64,000 nucleotides of DNA from Bradyrhizobium septentrionale (GCF_011516645.4 NZ_CP088285.1:682001-746000); one strand, 5' to 3'; positions 28,901 to 37,641 are shown, counted from the first letter of the stretch. The notes: a model not told the origin generated them from the letters alone. Made by a program: numbers and translations.

Positions 28901-30612
28901 TCGTAATTGAAGGTCCAGTTGGGCGCCGAACCGTTGGCTGGCGGCGTGACGTAGAGCGTGTTGGTGTTCTCGTTCCAGGTGGAGACCGGTGGATTGATGA
29001 GGTGGGTATAGGAGTGATTGCCGATCTCGCTGCCCATCGCGACGATCGACCGATAGTAGGGTGCGGAAACCGCCCAGTTGGTGAAGTTCTCGTTGTTCGG
29101 ATTGGCGTTGTCGCCGATGTTGGCGTAGTAGGTGCCGACAAAACTATATTGCTGTTTCCTCTGCTGCAGGATCGGGATCAGAAGGTCGTAGATACCGGCT
29201 TGGCCGCCTTCCGGCGAGACGTCGGACCGGAATTGCGACTGGTCCAGATCAGTGCGCGAGGCGACGATGCCGGCCATGCGGGAGGTATCTAGCGACAGGC
29301 TCGGCGTGGTGCCGAACACCGCATTCTGGATGGCGTGCTGCAGCAGGTTGCTGTCGCCGAGCAGGCCGGTGGTCGCGAACAAGGTGTTGGTGCCGCCGGT
29401 GGTCGTCTGCACTACGCCGGCGACAGAGGCTCCGCCCTGAACGTTGATATCCGCGAGCGTCGTGGCCGGCTGCGTGACGCCGGAGAAGGTCTGGTATCCC
29501 GTGTTGGTGTAGTAGCCCGCCGGCGTCCCAGCGAACTGACCGCTGGCGCCGCCGATGAGTTCGCCGGCCGCGTAGCCGGCCATGATCGGATTGTGATTGG
29601 CAAGCGCCGCGGGATCTGCCGTTACCGAATAGGTTGCCGTACCGAACCCGCCCAGCGTCACGTCCAGCAGCGCCTGCATGTTGGCGTAGGAATTGCCCGG
29701 CAGCGGCGCCCCGATCTCATCGTTGGTCAGGAAATTGCCCGCCGTAATGATCGGCACGTGATAGCCGTACACCACATGGCTCAAGGCACTCACGATCGAG
29801 GCGACCTGGCTCGACTGGACATTCTCCATGTCCGGGAAGATCAGCGCACTGTATTGCGAGAGCTTGGCAACATTGGTGAGGTCGGCCTCGGTCAGGAGGT
29901 CATAGGAGACCCCGGCAGCCGCCGCCTGATGCTGCGCCGCCATGAACAGATCGGCATAAGCGGTTTGACCAGCCGCCGAGCCGCCGAAATACAGCGCGGC
30001 GGTGGTCGCGGAAAAAACGATGCCGACCTTCTTGATGGTGTGATCCACCGGGACCAGCGTCGATGGATCGGTGATGACGTATTGCGGGTTGGTGAAATCG
30101 CCGGGCAGAGCCACCTCTCCGTTATTGATCAACGCGGCAAAGTTGATCGAGGTGGGTGCGGGACCGCCGGTCGGCGTCAGCAGCGCCTGCGGGATCGCGA
30201 CTTCGACGCTTTCGCCATCGCTGGAAACGCCGAAATTGAGCGGCGCGCCCTTGTTGAGCAGGGTTTCTGTGCCGGCAGATGTGCGCGAGTACAGGTAGGG
30301 TTGAAGCACGGTATTCGCGTCGAGCAGGAACTTCACCTCATATTCAGCCCCTATTGCACTGCCGAAAACCAAATATCCGGTTGCAGCATTTTGATCCGTA
30401 TTGAGATAGATCGAGGTATTAGCGGCGATGACCGGATCGGTCGCGACAGCCGCGTTGATGCCGACCACATAGTTCTTGCCGGTCGCATCGTCAACGAGCG
30501 CGCCATAGACCTGATAATTGGCGACAGTGTTTCCCGGTCTCTCGACAATGTCATTCAGCGACCAATCGGCGAATCGCCCATCGAGCGTCAAGTTTCCAAT
30601 TGTTGCCGCCAT
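25954..30612 (-). CDS. Giant RTX exoprotein with Rossmann-like and polysaccharide-deacetylase-like domains
   Basis: The 1552-residue protein starts with a beta-rich, CBM9/DOMON-like sugar-binding region (about 5-150; LDGRFADWSLNDI). A Rossmann or amidotransferase-like domain follows at about 208-430 (HTIKKVGIVFSATTAALYFG, SALIFPDMENV). Next is a deacetylase-like region at about 445-760 with SRMAGIVASRTDLD and the metal-type motif GNHSYTHL (HxxxH). A beta-sandwich linker leads to RTX-type repeats from about 905 to 1490 (GGGGNDVLNGGG, GGAGDDTYVV, GGVGNDRLSGGDGADTFVF). It ends in a hydrophobic, Asp-containing tail typical of type I secretion substrates. There is no signal peptide. The exporter and adaptor genes follow directly. 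Order of Rossmann and deacetylase modules copies the C-terminal half of PelA. The role, deacetylating an exopolysaccharide outside the cell, is inference. Confidence 0.8.
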   Translation of the reverse strand: MAATIGNLTLDGRFADWSLNDIVERPGNTVANYQVYGALVDDATGKNYVVGINAAVATDPVIAANTSIYLNTDQNAATGYLVFGSAIGAEYEVKFLLDANTVLQPYLYSRTSAGTETLLNKGAPLNFGVSSDGESVEVAIPQALLTPTGGPAPTSINFAALINNGEVALPGDFTNPQYVITDPSTLVPVDHTIKKVGIVFSATTAALYFGGSAAGQTAYADLFMAAQHQAAAAGVSYDLLTEADLTNVAKLSQYSALIFPDMENVQSSQVASIVSALSHVVYGYHVPIITAGNFLTNDEIGAPLPGNSYANMQALLDVTLGGFGTATYSVTADPAALANHNPIMAGYAAGELIGGASGQFAGTPAGYYTNTGYQTFSGVTQPATTLADINVQGGASVAGVVQTTTGGTNTLFATTGLLGDSNLLQHAIQNAVFGTTPSLSLDTSRMAGIVASRTDLDQSQFRSDVSPEGGQAGIYDLLIPILQQRKQQYSFVGTYYANIGDNANPNNENFTNWAVSAPYYRSIVAMGSEIGNHSYTHLINPPVSTWNENTNTLYVTPPANGSAPNWTFNYEFGQSKTILQQQIGVAIAGAAVPGAAETVSTSQQIMQYYQSVAGGLTGYVTGGWTGAGAGYPNAFGYIDPTNTGSVYIAPNITFDFTEIQFQNKTPEQALADWQALFNQLSANSQAPIIVWPWHDYGATNWDTNGAGGDPGYTTQMFTDFIAYAYNAGYEFVTMETLAARIAAQQKATISETTNGNVITATITPDPTAPDLGGMALNVTNAAGQVIQNAGNWYGYDSDSIFLPYGGGTFKVTLGATQDDVTHIEALPMRADLLSVTGDGANLAFSMTGDGVVDIHVKTPGANIVSIQGAPLATLNGADLSLVFNDGLLAVSTSSPQGVQVQHNVTVSDGAAAVASSGNDIFFGGSANDIINGGGGNDVLNGGGATNTAVYSGIVNNYSYTQNADGSVTVADLRAGAPDGTDTDINIQNFQFGDGLVLTQAQLAFSVVMGTPGNDVLTGSAIANSGQIILGLAGNDTLTAGIGGNTILDGADGNDTLRDAGTAAAASLVDTMSGGAGDDTYVVTRANDVIVEQTNAGTDTVRTNLRNYVLPNNAENLVYTASAGITATGNALGNTFSGFDGTSILNGGDGTDTALFTGQFAQYRVAANPDGSLSLTDTRAGSPDGTTTFSNFELFQFNGGLVLTAAQLGGSTGIPPTAVNGTTGNDALTSSMTGAIISGLGGADTLTAGAANQTLDGGAGADILNDNGQSGIKLLGAAGNDTFIVSNPGTIIAESANNGTDTVQTTLSTYQLPANVERLVYTGSESFTATATVAGEQITGGAGADSLGDAGLANVVLRGGGGADTFTVTSSSTTVNETAGSTNATVMTTLASYTLPGNVQNLTHFGTGNFTGNGNGLANTITGGIGNDTLFGNGGKDHLEGGVGNDRLSGGDGADTFVFNHAGFGKDVITDFTANMTNANHDFLELSSSMFAAGTTETALVNGAALNAAGGPVTVVQQGSNVLITLDPTDTITLNNVTLSMLKASATADIHFV

Positions 30613-31021
30613 TTGTGTGATCCCTCAAACCGTTTTGCGTCTTCCTTCGCCATGGCTATGACGTTGCGAGGCCGCATGACCTGATGCACGGAGACAATAT
30701 CCTTCCGACGTCGCGCCGAATTATCGCGGGATTCGAAATGCTGCGATTGATCTGACTTCGACAAGGCGGGTGACCTGCCTCTTGTTGACGGCATACTAAA
30801 ATGCAAAAGGAGCAAGCCTGTCCAACGGGAATCCCTGTTGCGTGTCAGACTTCGTCTCACATTCCTTGAGAGCGCTGGGTCTCAGCCATCGCCAAAGAGG
30901 CCATGCGCCGCCACAGACGAATTCCGCGCCCCAGTCAATCGAGTGGGCTCGCTTCTTGGACAAATGGGCCCGACTGACATCCGGAAACTCACTTAAGCGG
31001 CTCTCTTCCTAGTCATCTGGA
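30613..31021. other. Leader and promoter region of the RTX operon
   Basis: I see no convincing gene. The region must contain the promoter of the leftward RTX operon. No tts box, nod box or terminator was recognised. Confidence 0.4.
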
Positions 31022-32199
31022 ACGCAAGTTCGTCACATTATATGATAGCTCGAATCTCTCTCGATAGAGGAGAGCGCTTGTGGCGAATGCGGGTGTGAGA
31101 GGCCGGCCGATCGAGCCGTTGGTGCTGAGTGCGCAGGAGCGGACGTACTTGGAGAGACAAGTTCGTCGTCATCGTATTGCCCGGTCGCTATCTGAGCGAT
31201 GCCGCGCGATCCTGCGGCGTGCGGACGGGTTGCCAAGCAAGTCCGTGGCTGCCGAACTCGGCATCCACGAGCACACCGTTGGCAAGTGGCGCCGCCGGTT
31301 TTTGACGGATCGCTGTGATGGCCTGCTCGACGAGGCCCGCCCTGGCCGCCCTCGCACCATCAACGACGATCAGGTTGCAGCCGTGATCGAGCGAACGCTG
31401 CGGACTACGCCAGCCGACGCGACGCACTGGTCGATCCGCTCGATGGCTGCGGAGACTGGCTTTTCCCACACCACGATCCGCCGAATGTGGTCGGCGTTCG
31501 GCTTGCAGCCGCACCGTAGCCAGACATTCAAGTTGTCGAGCGATCCACTGTTCGTCGACAAGGTGCGCGATATCGTCGGCCTTTACCTGTCCCCACCGAA
31601 CCGAGCCCTTGTCCTCAGCATCGATGAGAAAAGCCAGATCCAGGCGCTTGATCGCGAGCAACCGGTCTTGCCGATGATGCCTGGCGTGCCGGAACGTCGT
31701 ACGCACAGCTATGTGCGGCATGGTACGACCTCGCTGTTTGCCGCGCTCGATGTCGCCTCAGGGTTCGTCATCGGCAAATGCTACAAGCGCCACCGAGCAG
31801 TCGAGTTCTTGAAGTTTTTAAAAGAGATCGATGCTCAAGTTCCTGAAGGCCTCGATGTCCATATCGTTATGGATAACTACGCCACCCACAAGACACCCAA
31901 GATCAAAGCGTGGCTCACCCGCCGGCCTCACTATCATGTCCATTTTACGCCGACTTCCGCGTCGTGGATCAATCAGTAGCGCTGGTTCGCTGAACTCACC
32001 AGAAAGCAAATCCAGCGAGGTGTTCACACCTCCGTCAGGCAGCTCGAGGCCGACATCCGGACCTTCATCGACCTGCACAACCAAAACCCGAAGCCCTTCA
32101 AATGGACCAAGTCCGCAGACCAGATTTTGGCTTCCGTCAAACGCTTCTGCCACAAAGCCCAACAGACATTATGTGGCGAACTTTAGATTCACGTGACTA
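31022..32199 (+). mobile_element. IS630-family element with a disabled transposase
   Basis: Imperfect inverted ends are visible: AAGTTCGTCACATTATATG near 31027 and CATTATGTGGCGAACTT near 32167. A second IS630-type left end (TAGTGTCC) abuts it at 32198. Confidence 0.75.
31080..32186 (+). pseudogene. IS630 transposase lacking its catalytic glutamate
   Basis: The frame has a good helix-turn-helix domain (PSKSVAAELGIHEHTVGKW). Two catalytic Asp regions follow (LSIDEKSQIQALDR and IVMDNYATHK). At 31977-31979 a TAG replaces the residues expected right after SASWINQ, where relatives read VERWFAE, and the frame resumes as RWFAELTRKQIQRG to a stop at 32184. A 3-base loss that removed the Val-Glu codons explains this, so the mutation deletes the DDE glutamate and also truncates the protein. 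Confidence 0.85.
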
Positions 32200-32535
32200 G
32201 TGTCCTGAATCATAAGTTCGGCAGACTCCAAATCGGCTCGATCATGGCGGACTCTCCTGATTTGGGGAAGGATTGGTCATGGGTCGACGGTTTGCCTCGC
32301 TGGGGCTCGATGAGGTGGAACGCGCTGAGTTGACGTCGCTGGCGTCGCGCCGAAGCACGGCTCAGGCGTTGGCGCTGCGGGCTCGGATCATCCTGGCCTG
32401 TGCCGTAGGCGAGCAGAGCAAGGTCGTGGCGACCCGCCTGGGCATTGATCCGGACACGGTCGGCAAGTGGCGTCGGCGCTTTGCCGAGCATCGGCTGGGA
32501 GGGCTTTGGGAGCCGCGATCGGGGACGCCGCGCTG
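32200..32535 (+). pseudogene. IS630-family transposase, N-terminal fragment
   Basis: The frame from about 32279 reads GRRFASLGLDEVERAELTSL and then GIDPDTVGKWRRRFAEHRL, a complete helix-turn-helix domain. It breaks off after GLWEPRSGTPR near 32530 into DNA-ligase sequence. It belongs to the same subfamily as the fragment at 19589-19835, with the same TAGTGTCC terminus. Confidence 0.8.
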
Positions 32536-32870
32536 CGAAACCGGAACACGTCCTTCGTGATTGACGGCGAGGCCGTGCTCGGCGTCGACGGCATATCAGT
32601 CCCGCAAGTACATGACGAGATGCAGTTCTACGCCTTCGATATCCTGGCGAAAGGCGGCGAGGATCATCGCAAACTGTCGCTATCGATGCCCAAGATCAAC
32701 CTGGTGCGGCTGTTAGCGCGTCGCGTCGACGGGATCTTCCAGCGACTTCGAGCAGGGCGAGATCGGCCCCGACCTGTTCCGCTACGTCTACCTGATGGGA
32801 CTGGAAGGGCTGGTTTCCAAGCACCGCGAGCAGCCGCGATCCGTCAATCTGAGTTTTATGGCGCCATCAG
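32535..32870 (+). pseudogene. ATP-dependent DNA ligase (LigD-type) fragment
   Basis: The frame gives SFVIDGEAVLGVDGISV, then DEMQFYAFDILAKGGEDHRK and, after a frame change near 32735, GEIGPDLFRYVYLMGLEGL and SKHRE. These are nucleotidyltransferase motifs of bacterial ATP-dependent ligases (motif III/IIIa region YAFDIL, motif IV EGLVSK). The adenylation lysine motif and the C-terminal domain are absent. It is a dispersed gene fragment with IS630 on its left. Confidence 0.7.
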
Positions 32871-33170
32871 CAATAACCACTGAGGCAAGCGAGCCGCTGC
32901 GTGGCACGTCAACGGGTTCGGTAGGAGTTGCGTCAGACCCGAGTCTGAATAGGCGTTCTGAGGCGTCGCGACTGTGCCGGCCTGGATCACGAAGAGCCGA
33001 CAGCCAGGCGCAGCCTTGCCGGTCAGGTCGAATTGCGGGGTGAGACTGAAGCCAGGGACGGTGCCGGCGGCCAAAGCCAAGGACGCCAACAGAAGTAACG
33101 GCGAAGCAGTGACCGTCGCTAAGCCGATCATACGAAGAAACTTGCTGCGCATTCTTATCCTCGCATGCAT
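32870..33170 (-). pseudogene. Secreted hypothetical protein, 3'-truncated
   Basis: The frame from ATG 33170 or 33152 has a signal peptide (MIGLATVTASPLLLLASLAL, then ALAAG). A conserved-looking mature start follows (GFSLTPQFDLTGKAAPGCRL). The similarity to a full-length protein seems to end near LTCHAAARLPQWLL, where ligase sequence begins, so the 3' part is lost. Relatives known from rhizobia are longer and beta-rich, perhaps phage-tail-associated; that link is tentative. Confidence 0.5.
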
Positions 33171-33500
33171 CTAACGTGCTGCGAGCCTAAGAGACTGCCG
33201 CTTTACTGGTCTATGCGAGGTCCGCGGCTTTTGCGGTCAAAGATCATCATCCGAAGATTGTTCATTCTGTTGATTTTGCGAGCCACCCCATGCCGGCTCG
33301 GGTGAACGGACGTTTAACCATGCATAGGAGGTCTTCCCGCTCGGGGAAATTGGTGGGTGCCAGCCTATTTTAACCCTCAGTGGTCTGGGTTTGATCCACC
33401 GCAAAGGTTCTCACCCAAAACTAGTTAATGATGTTTTCTATCACCGGGCTCCGGTTCGGCCGTCGCCGGTGACTGAGAGTGTTGTGCTCCCGCCGTTAAA
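33171..33500. other. Gap with no recognisable gene
   Basis: Nothing coding was found. The last bases (GCCGTTAAA, 33492-33500) are one arm of the IS256 target duplication. Confidence 0.4.
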
Positions 33501-33778
33501 GAGCTATCGCCAAATTTTGGTGACGGCGCGGCCGGTCAGGCGGCGGCGGTTATGGGCTGACGGTCAGTCGGTTTGGCGATGACCTCGATCCCATCGTTGA
33601 ATGTCACACCGAGAACGAGTTTTGGCAACTGGTTGTGTCCGTCGAGCCGTCGCCAGCTTTTCTGTGCGCCCTCAAGCAATTTGAAGACCATTGCTAGGGC
33701 GGTCGTGTTGGACAGGCAGCCCTTCGATCGGATCGTGCGGTGGCGCACGGTAGCGAAGGTGCTTTCAATGGGATTGGT

Positions 33779-35593
33779 AACCGGTATGAGATTTCTCGGT
33801 GCCGATGTTCCGCTGCGATATTCAAGATCGTAGCGTATGGTGCGACCATCGGGACAGAGGCACCGGGAGCACGAAGGTGCGGGCAGGCCGATGCATACGA
33901 TGAGCCGCGAGCTCGAGTTAGTAGCTGGCCGCCTCTGCGACTCGCCCGGTTGCGCTGAGAGCGCGAATCCGTAGTTGTCGTGTCGCCCGTAGCTCCCGTC
34001 ATGTATTCTGATTGGCAGGAGGTGCGAATGCGACGGGTGATTGGCATCGACGTCCACCGAACTTTCGGGGAGGTGGTGGTTTGGGAGGACGGCAGGCTCA
34101 GACATGCGGGCCGCATTGATATGACGCGGACTGCGTTGGAGGGATTTGGCAAGACCCTGCTGGCCAGTGATGAGGTGGTGGTCGAAGCGACCGCCAACAG
34201 CATGGCGGTGTCGCGGGTTCTGGCGCCGTTCGTGGCACGGGTGATTATCGCCAATCCGCTGCAGGTGAAGGCGATCGCCCAGGCTCACGTCAAGACCGAC
34301 AAGATCGATGCCGGCACGCTCGCCAGTCTGCAGGCGGCCGGGTACCTGCCGCAGATCTGGACGCCTGACGCGGAGACCGAACGCAAGCGTCGGCTGGTGG
34401 CGCGGCGCTACCAGCTCGTGCGGCATCGCACGCGGCTCAAGAACGAGGTGCATTCGATCCTGCACGCGCACCTGATCCCGAAGTGCCCGCATGCCGATCT
34501 TTTCAACGGCCGCGGCCGGGCGTGGTTGGCCGCTCAACCGTTGCCAGACGATGAGCGCGCGGCGATCGATCGGCACGTCCGCGAGCTTGACCGGCTGGCG
34601 GAAGATCTGGCCCTGCTCGACCGCGAGATCGCGCAGGACGCCATCGACGATTCCGCGGTCAACAGATTGATGACGATCACCGGCGTCAACTTGGCGGTCG
34701 CCGCCGGCATCGTGGCGGCGATCGGCGACATCAGCCGGTTCAACAGCCCGCAGAAGCTGGTGAGCTATTTCGGGCTGAACCCGCGGGTGCGGCAGTCCGG
34801 ACTGGGCGCCGCCCATCACGGCCGCATCAGCAAGATCGGCCGCAGTCACGCGCGCGCCATGCTGGTCGAGGCGGCCTGGGCAGCGGCCAAGGCGCCCGGT
34901 CCACTGCATGCGTTTTTCCTGCGCATCCGCGCCCGGCGCGGCCATCAGATCGCCGCGGTGGCCGTGGCCCGGAAGCTCACCGTGCTTTGCTGGCATTTGT
35001 TGACGAAGGGCGAGGATTACCTGTGGGCGCGCCCGGCACTGGTCGCCATCAAGACCCGCGCGATGCAGCTTCAAGCCGGACATCCGCAACAGAAAGGCAG
35101 CCGGCGTGGGCCAGCGTATGCCTACAACATCAAGGCATTGCGCGACCGCGAGATGTTGATTGCCGCCCAGGCAGAGCAAAGCTACGAGCGCTTGGTGACG
35201 CAATGGAAACCACGGCGGCCAAAAACCGGCGCGCGGGCGCCTCAGCTCGGCAGGACAAAATAGGGCAGCCCGGTGACGCTTGCAGCCGATGCGCCACGCT
35301 TCGCCACGAGGTCGCCCGCGCCCACCAAGGATAATCCCGCCTGACGGCAAGGGCCAGCCAGGAATGCAGTCCCGTTCCACGCCAGCATGCCGCCGTGCTC
35401 GGGCCGGTCAAGGCCAAGCCTTGCGGTGGCCGCAAACGCGGCCAGCCTTGACCGCCCCTGCGCGCGGCGGCTGCGAGATCGGTGGCCGGGACGGAAGAAT
35501 GGCCCGCGGCGCAGCCGAACAAAAGAATGGACGTACGCGATTTCTGCAATCGTCATCTCGGTCATGAAAAAATCGCTTGTCCATCTCATCCGT
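33779..35593 (+). mobile_element. IS110-family element inside IS256
   Basis: This is the interval between the two halves of the IS256 frame. It carries one transposase gene, about 250 bases upstream and 330 bases downstream. No long inverted repeats or clear target duplication are seen, as expected for IS110. Confidence 0.8.
34028..35263 (+). CDS. IS110-family transposase
   Basis: The 411-residue protein opens with the RuvC-like DEDD domain (RRVIGIDVHRTFGEVVVWED, then VVVEATANSMAV and HVKTDKIDAGTLASL). It ends with the Transposase_20 domain (MTITGVNLAVAAGIVAAIGD, SYFGLNPRVRQSG), which holds the conserved serine region. The start ATG 34028 has AGGAGG six bases upstream. IS110 enzymes are now known to be guided by a bridge RNA made from the element's noncoding flank; the flanks at 33779-34027 and 35264-35593 are candidates. 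The frame is intact. Confidence 0.92.
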   Translation: MRRVIGIDVHRTFGEVVVWEDGRLRHAGRIDMTRTALEGFGKTLLASDEVVVEATANSMAVSRVLAPFVARVIIANPLQVKAIAQAHVKTDKIDAGTLASLQAAGYLPQIWTPDAETERKRRLVARRYQLVRHRTRLKNEVHSILHAHLIPKCPHADLFNGRGRAWLAAQPLPDDERAAIDRHVRELDRLAEDLALLDREIAQDAIDDSAVNRLMTITGVNLAVAAGIVAAIGDISRFNSPQKLVSYFGLNPRVRQSGLGAAHHGRISKIGRSHARAMLVEAAWAAAKAPGPLHAFFLRIRARRGHQIAAVAVARKLTVLCWHLLTKGEDYLWARPALVAIKTRAMQLQAGHPQQKGSRRGPAYAYNIKALRDREMLIAAQAEQSYERLVTQWKPRRPKTGARAPQLGRTK

Positions 35594-36983
35594 GGTCCGC
35601 AGGTGTTTCCAGTGTTCGGCCGGGAAGTCGTAGAACGCCAGTAGCGTGTCCCGATCCTTGCTCAGGCAGTCGGCCGCCTTCTCGTATTTGGGCGTGTAGC
35701 TCTCGATGAAGGCGTCGAACGCCAGCTCGGCGGCGGCCTTGGTTTCGGCCATCCAGATCTCCTGCAACGCGCGTTTGGCTTTAGGCTGCTGGCTCTTCGG
35801 CAACTTGGCGATCACGTTGGCGGTCTTGTGTACCCAGCAGCGCTGCTCGCGCGTTTTCGGCCAGACCTCGCCGGCGGCCTTCCAGAACCCGAGCGCGCCG
35901 TCGGCGATGGTGAGCCGCGGTGGCACGCCGAGCCCGCGCCGCTTCAGGTCGAGCAGCAGATCGCGCCAGTCCTGCGCGCTCTCGCGGGCGCCATCGGTGA
36001 AGCCGACCAGTTCCTTGCGGCCTTCCGGCGTCGCGCCGATCAGCACCAGGATGCACTGCTTTTCGTCTTCGAGGCGTGCTTGGAGATGGATGCCATCGGC
36101 CCAGATGTAGACGTAGCGCTTCGCCGACAGATCGCGCCTCTGCCACGCGGTGTGTTCGTCAAGCCAACCGTCCTTCAGACGGCCGATGGCGGATGCCGAC
36201 AACCCGGCAGCATCCTTGCCGAGCAGCGCCGCCAGAGCCTCGGAGAAGTCGCCGGTGGAGATACCCTTCAGGTAAAGGATCGGCAGCAGCGTCTCGATCG
36301 ATTTCGAGCGGCGCATGTAGGGCGGCAGGATCGACGGAGAGAACCGGATGCGGTCGGGATCGGTAGCCTCCGCCTCGCGATCGCGTACACGCGGCTGGCG
36401 GACGCCGACCGGACCGATACCGGTCATAACCTCGCGTTCCGGCAGGTGACCGTGGCGCACGACGCGCTGGTGGCCGTCCGCAGTCTTCAAATCGGCATGC
36501 TTGCCGAGAAAGTCCGCGACCTCGGCCTCGACCGCCTGGGCCAACAGAGCACGCGCCCCATTGCGCAAGATTTCGGTGAGTTGATCGTCGACGTTTCCTG
36601 GCTGAATCAACTTGATGATGTTATCTTTGGCCACGGCATATCGCTCCTTCGGTGGAGAAGTGGAGGCGTCAAGCACCCCCACGATATGCCGCCTTCCCGA
36701 TTCCCGCCGTCACCAACTTTCAGCGATAGCTCGGCGTTAAATGCGGTGACGTATGCGCATATCCGAGCCCGCTTGGGCCAATTGCTTTAGGCATCTATCG
36801 AAATGCCCCGGAGACAATTGGTGTGCCCTTCAGTTTCCGAAGTGCGCCGGATGCCCGAATGCCGCCGCGTTGCCTCATCATTCAGTGGGCGCGCTTGAAG
36901 ACCCGATGGAATCGGACGAGATCAAAGGGTGGCTTTGCGGGCTTAAGCCATACAGGGATTTCTGTCGCCATCAAAAAGTACGG

Positions 36984-37075
36984 CCCCCCAGAGTGGGTAG
37001 GGTCCCGATCCACTGCTGATGCAGTACCGTCAGCCCTCGTTAGCCTTTTCGAGCTGACTCCGTGGGGCTTACCAG
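36984..37075 (+). repeat. Structured dispersed element, copy 3
   Basis: It begins CAGAGTGGGTAGGGTCCCG and shows the same fold. The inner stem GTCAGCCCTCG pairs with CGAGCTGAC around GTTAGCCTTTT, and the outer region changes from GCATCAGG to GCTTACCAG. Stem bases differ from copies 1 and 2 in ways that partly preserve pairing. It ends about 30 bases before the start of a membrane-protein gene at 37104. The rest of 36733-37103 holds no gene. Confidence 0.5.
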
Positions 37076-37103
37076 CGGGCAATGTGGGAAGGCCGCGCAA
37101 ACT

Positions 37104-37475
37104 ATGACAAGCGAAAACGCGCCTTCAAGGCCGATTGAAGCCGCGTGGGAAGCGGTGACACTCGGTGAGGCGGCCAACGTCGCGCTAGCCATCTGGGCCG
37201 CAACAGTCGCGGCCCACATCACCGCAGCGTCGGTGTATTTTTGGCGGGAGCAGCGCAGCCCGGCATGGTTGGCCGCTCTTGCGATTTTGGCATACTGGCC
37301 GATCTTGGTGCTGATCACATGTCTCGGCCTTGCTTTTAAACATCTAATCCGGCCTCTGATTGAGCAAGTCAAACGGAGAAGGCCCGGCACCAAAAGCCGC
37401 CCATTAGTAAGGGCGCCTCAGTTGGCGGCCTCTTCGTCATCATCGACGTCGTCGCCGTATTCAAATGACAGCTGA
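37104..37475 (+). CDS. Hypothetical membrane protein downstream of the structured element
   Basis: The 123-residue frame starts at ATG 37104. Two to three hydrophobic helices are visible (AANVALAIWAATVAAHITAA and AWLAALAILAYWPILVLITC), with a basic loop after the last (RPLIEQVKRRRPG) and a serine-rich tail. It has no recognised domain. Its position directly after the structured element suggests that the element is its 5' leader. Confidence 0.5.
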   Translation: MTSENAPSRPIEAAWEAVTLGEAANVALAIWAATVAAHITAASVYFWREQRSPAWLAALAILAYWPILVLITCLGLAFKHLIRPLIEQVKRRRPGTKSRPLVRAPQLAASSSSSTSSPYSNDS

Positions 37476-37545
37476 GTTGGTTCAGTAATCGTGGATGCAA
37501 TCGATCAAGCTTTGCTTTAAAGGCCGTTTCGATTCGGCGCGGGTC

Positions 37546-37641
37546 ATGGACAAACAACCGATACCCGTCGGTGAACAGATCATCACCATCGTCTTGCTGG
37601 TGATCTTCGCGCTCGTGATTTGGTACGGCGCCATGATCTGA
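37546..37641 (+). CDS. Tiny single-span membrane protein
   Basis: This 31-residue frame (MDKQPIPVGEQIITIVLLVI and on to WYGAMI) has a polar N-terminus and a single membrane helix. There is no strong ribosome-binding site. It resembles the other tiny membrane proteins in the window in form but not in sequence. Confidence 0.35.
   Translation: MDKQPIPVGEQIITIVLLVIFALVIWYGAMI

Larger units (their letters stand above)
33536..36634 (-). pseudogene. IS256 transposase, split by IS110
   Basis: The N-terminal part starts at GTG 36634 after GGAG and contains the IS256 core with YIWADGIHLQARLED and RLTIADGALGFWKAAGE. It is cut after EHWKHLRTT at 35594. The last part resumes at 33778 with NPIESTFATVRHRT and ends at 33536. 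Rejoining the two flanks restores an uninterrupted frame (HLRTT-NPIES), so the IS110 insertion is the only visible lesion. An upstream ATG (36682) gives an unlikely extension. Confidence 0.88.
33501..36732 (-). mobile_element. IS256-family element interrupted by an IS110
   Basis: The ends are GAGCTATCGCCAAATTTTGG at 33501 and, inverted, GAGCTATCGCTGAAAGTTGG ending at 36732. Flanks GCCGTTAAA and GGCGTTAAA form a 9-base duplication with one mismatch. The IS110 insert covers 33779-35593. Confidence 0.85.

Noticed and set aside
29335..30684. Plus-strand reading frame of 449 codons opposite the RTX gene
   Set aside because: Codon-phase shadow of the repetitive RTX gene; no start signal and no motif.
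33536..35380. Minus-strand frame of 614 codons covering IS110 and the IS256 end
   Set aside because: Only its last 80 codons match IS256; the rest is antisense to the IS110 transposase.
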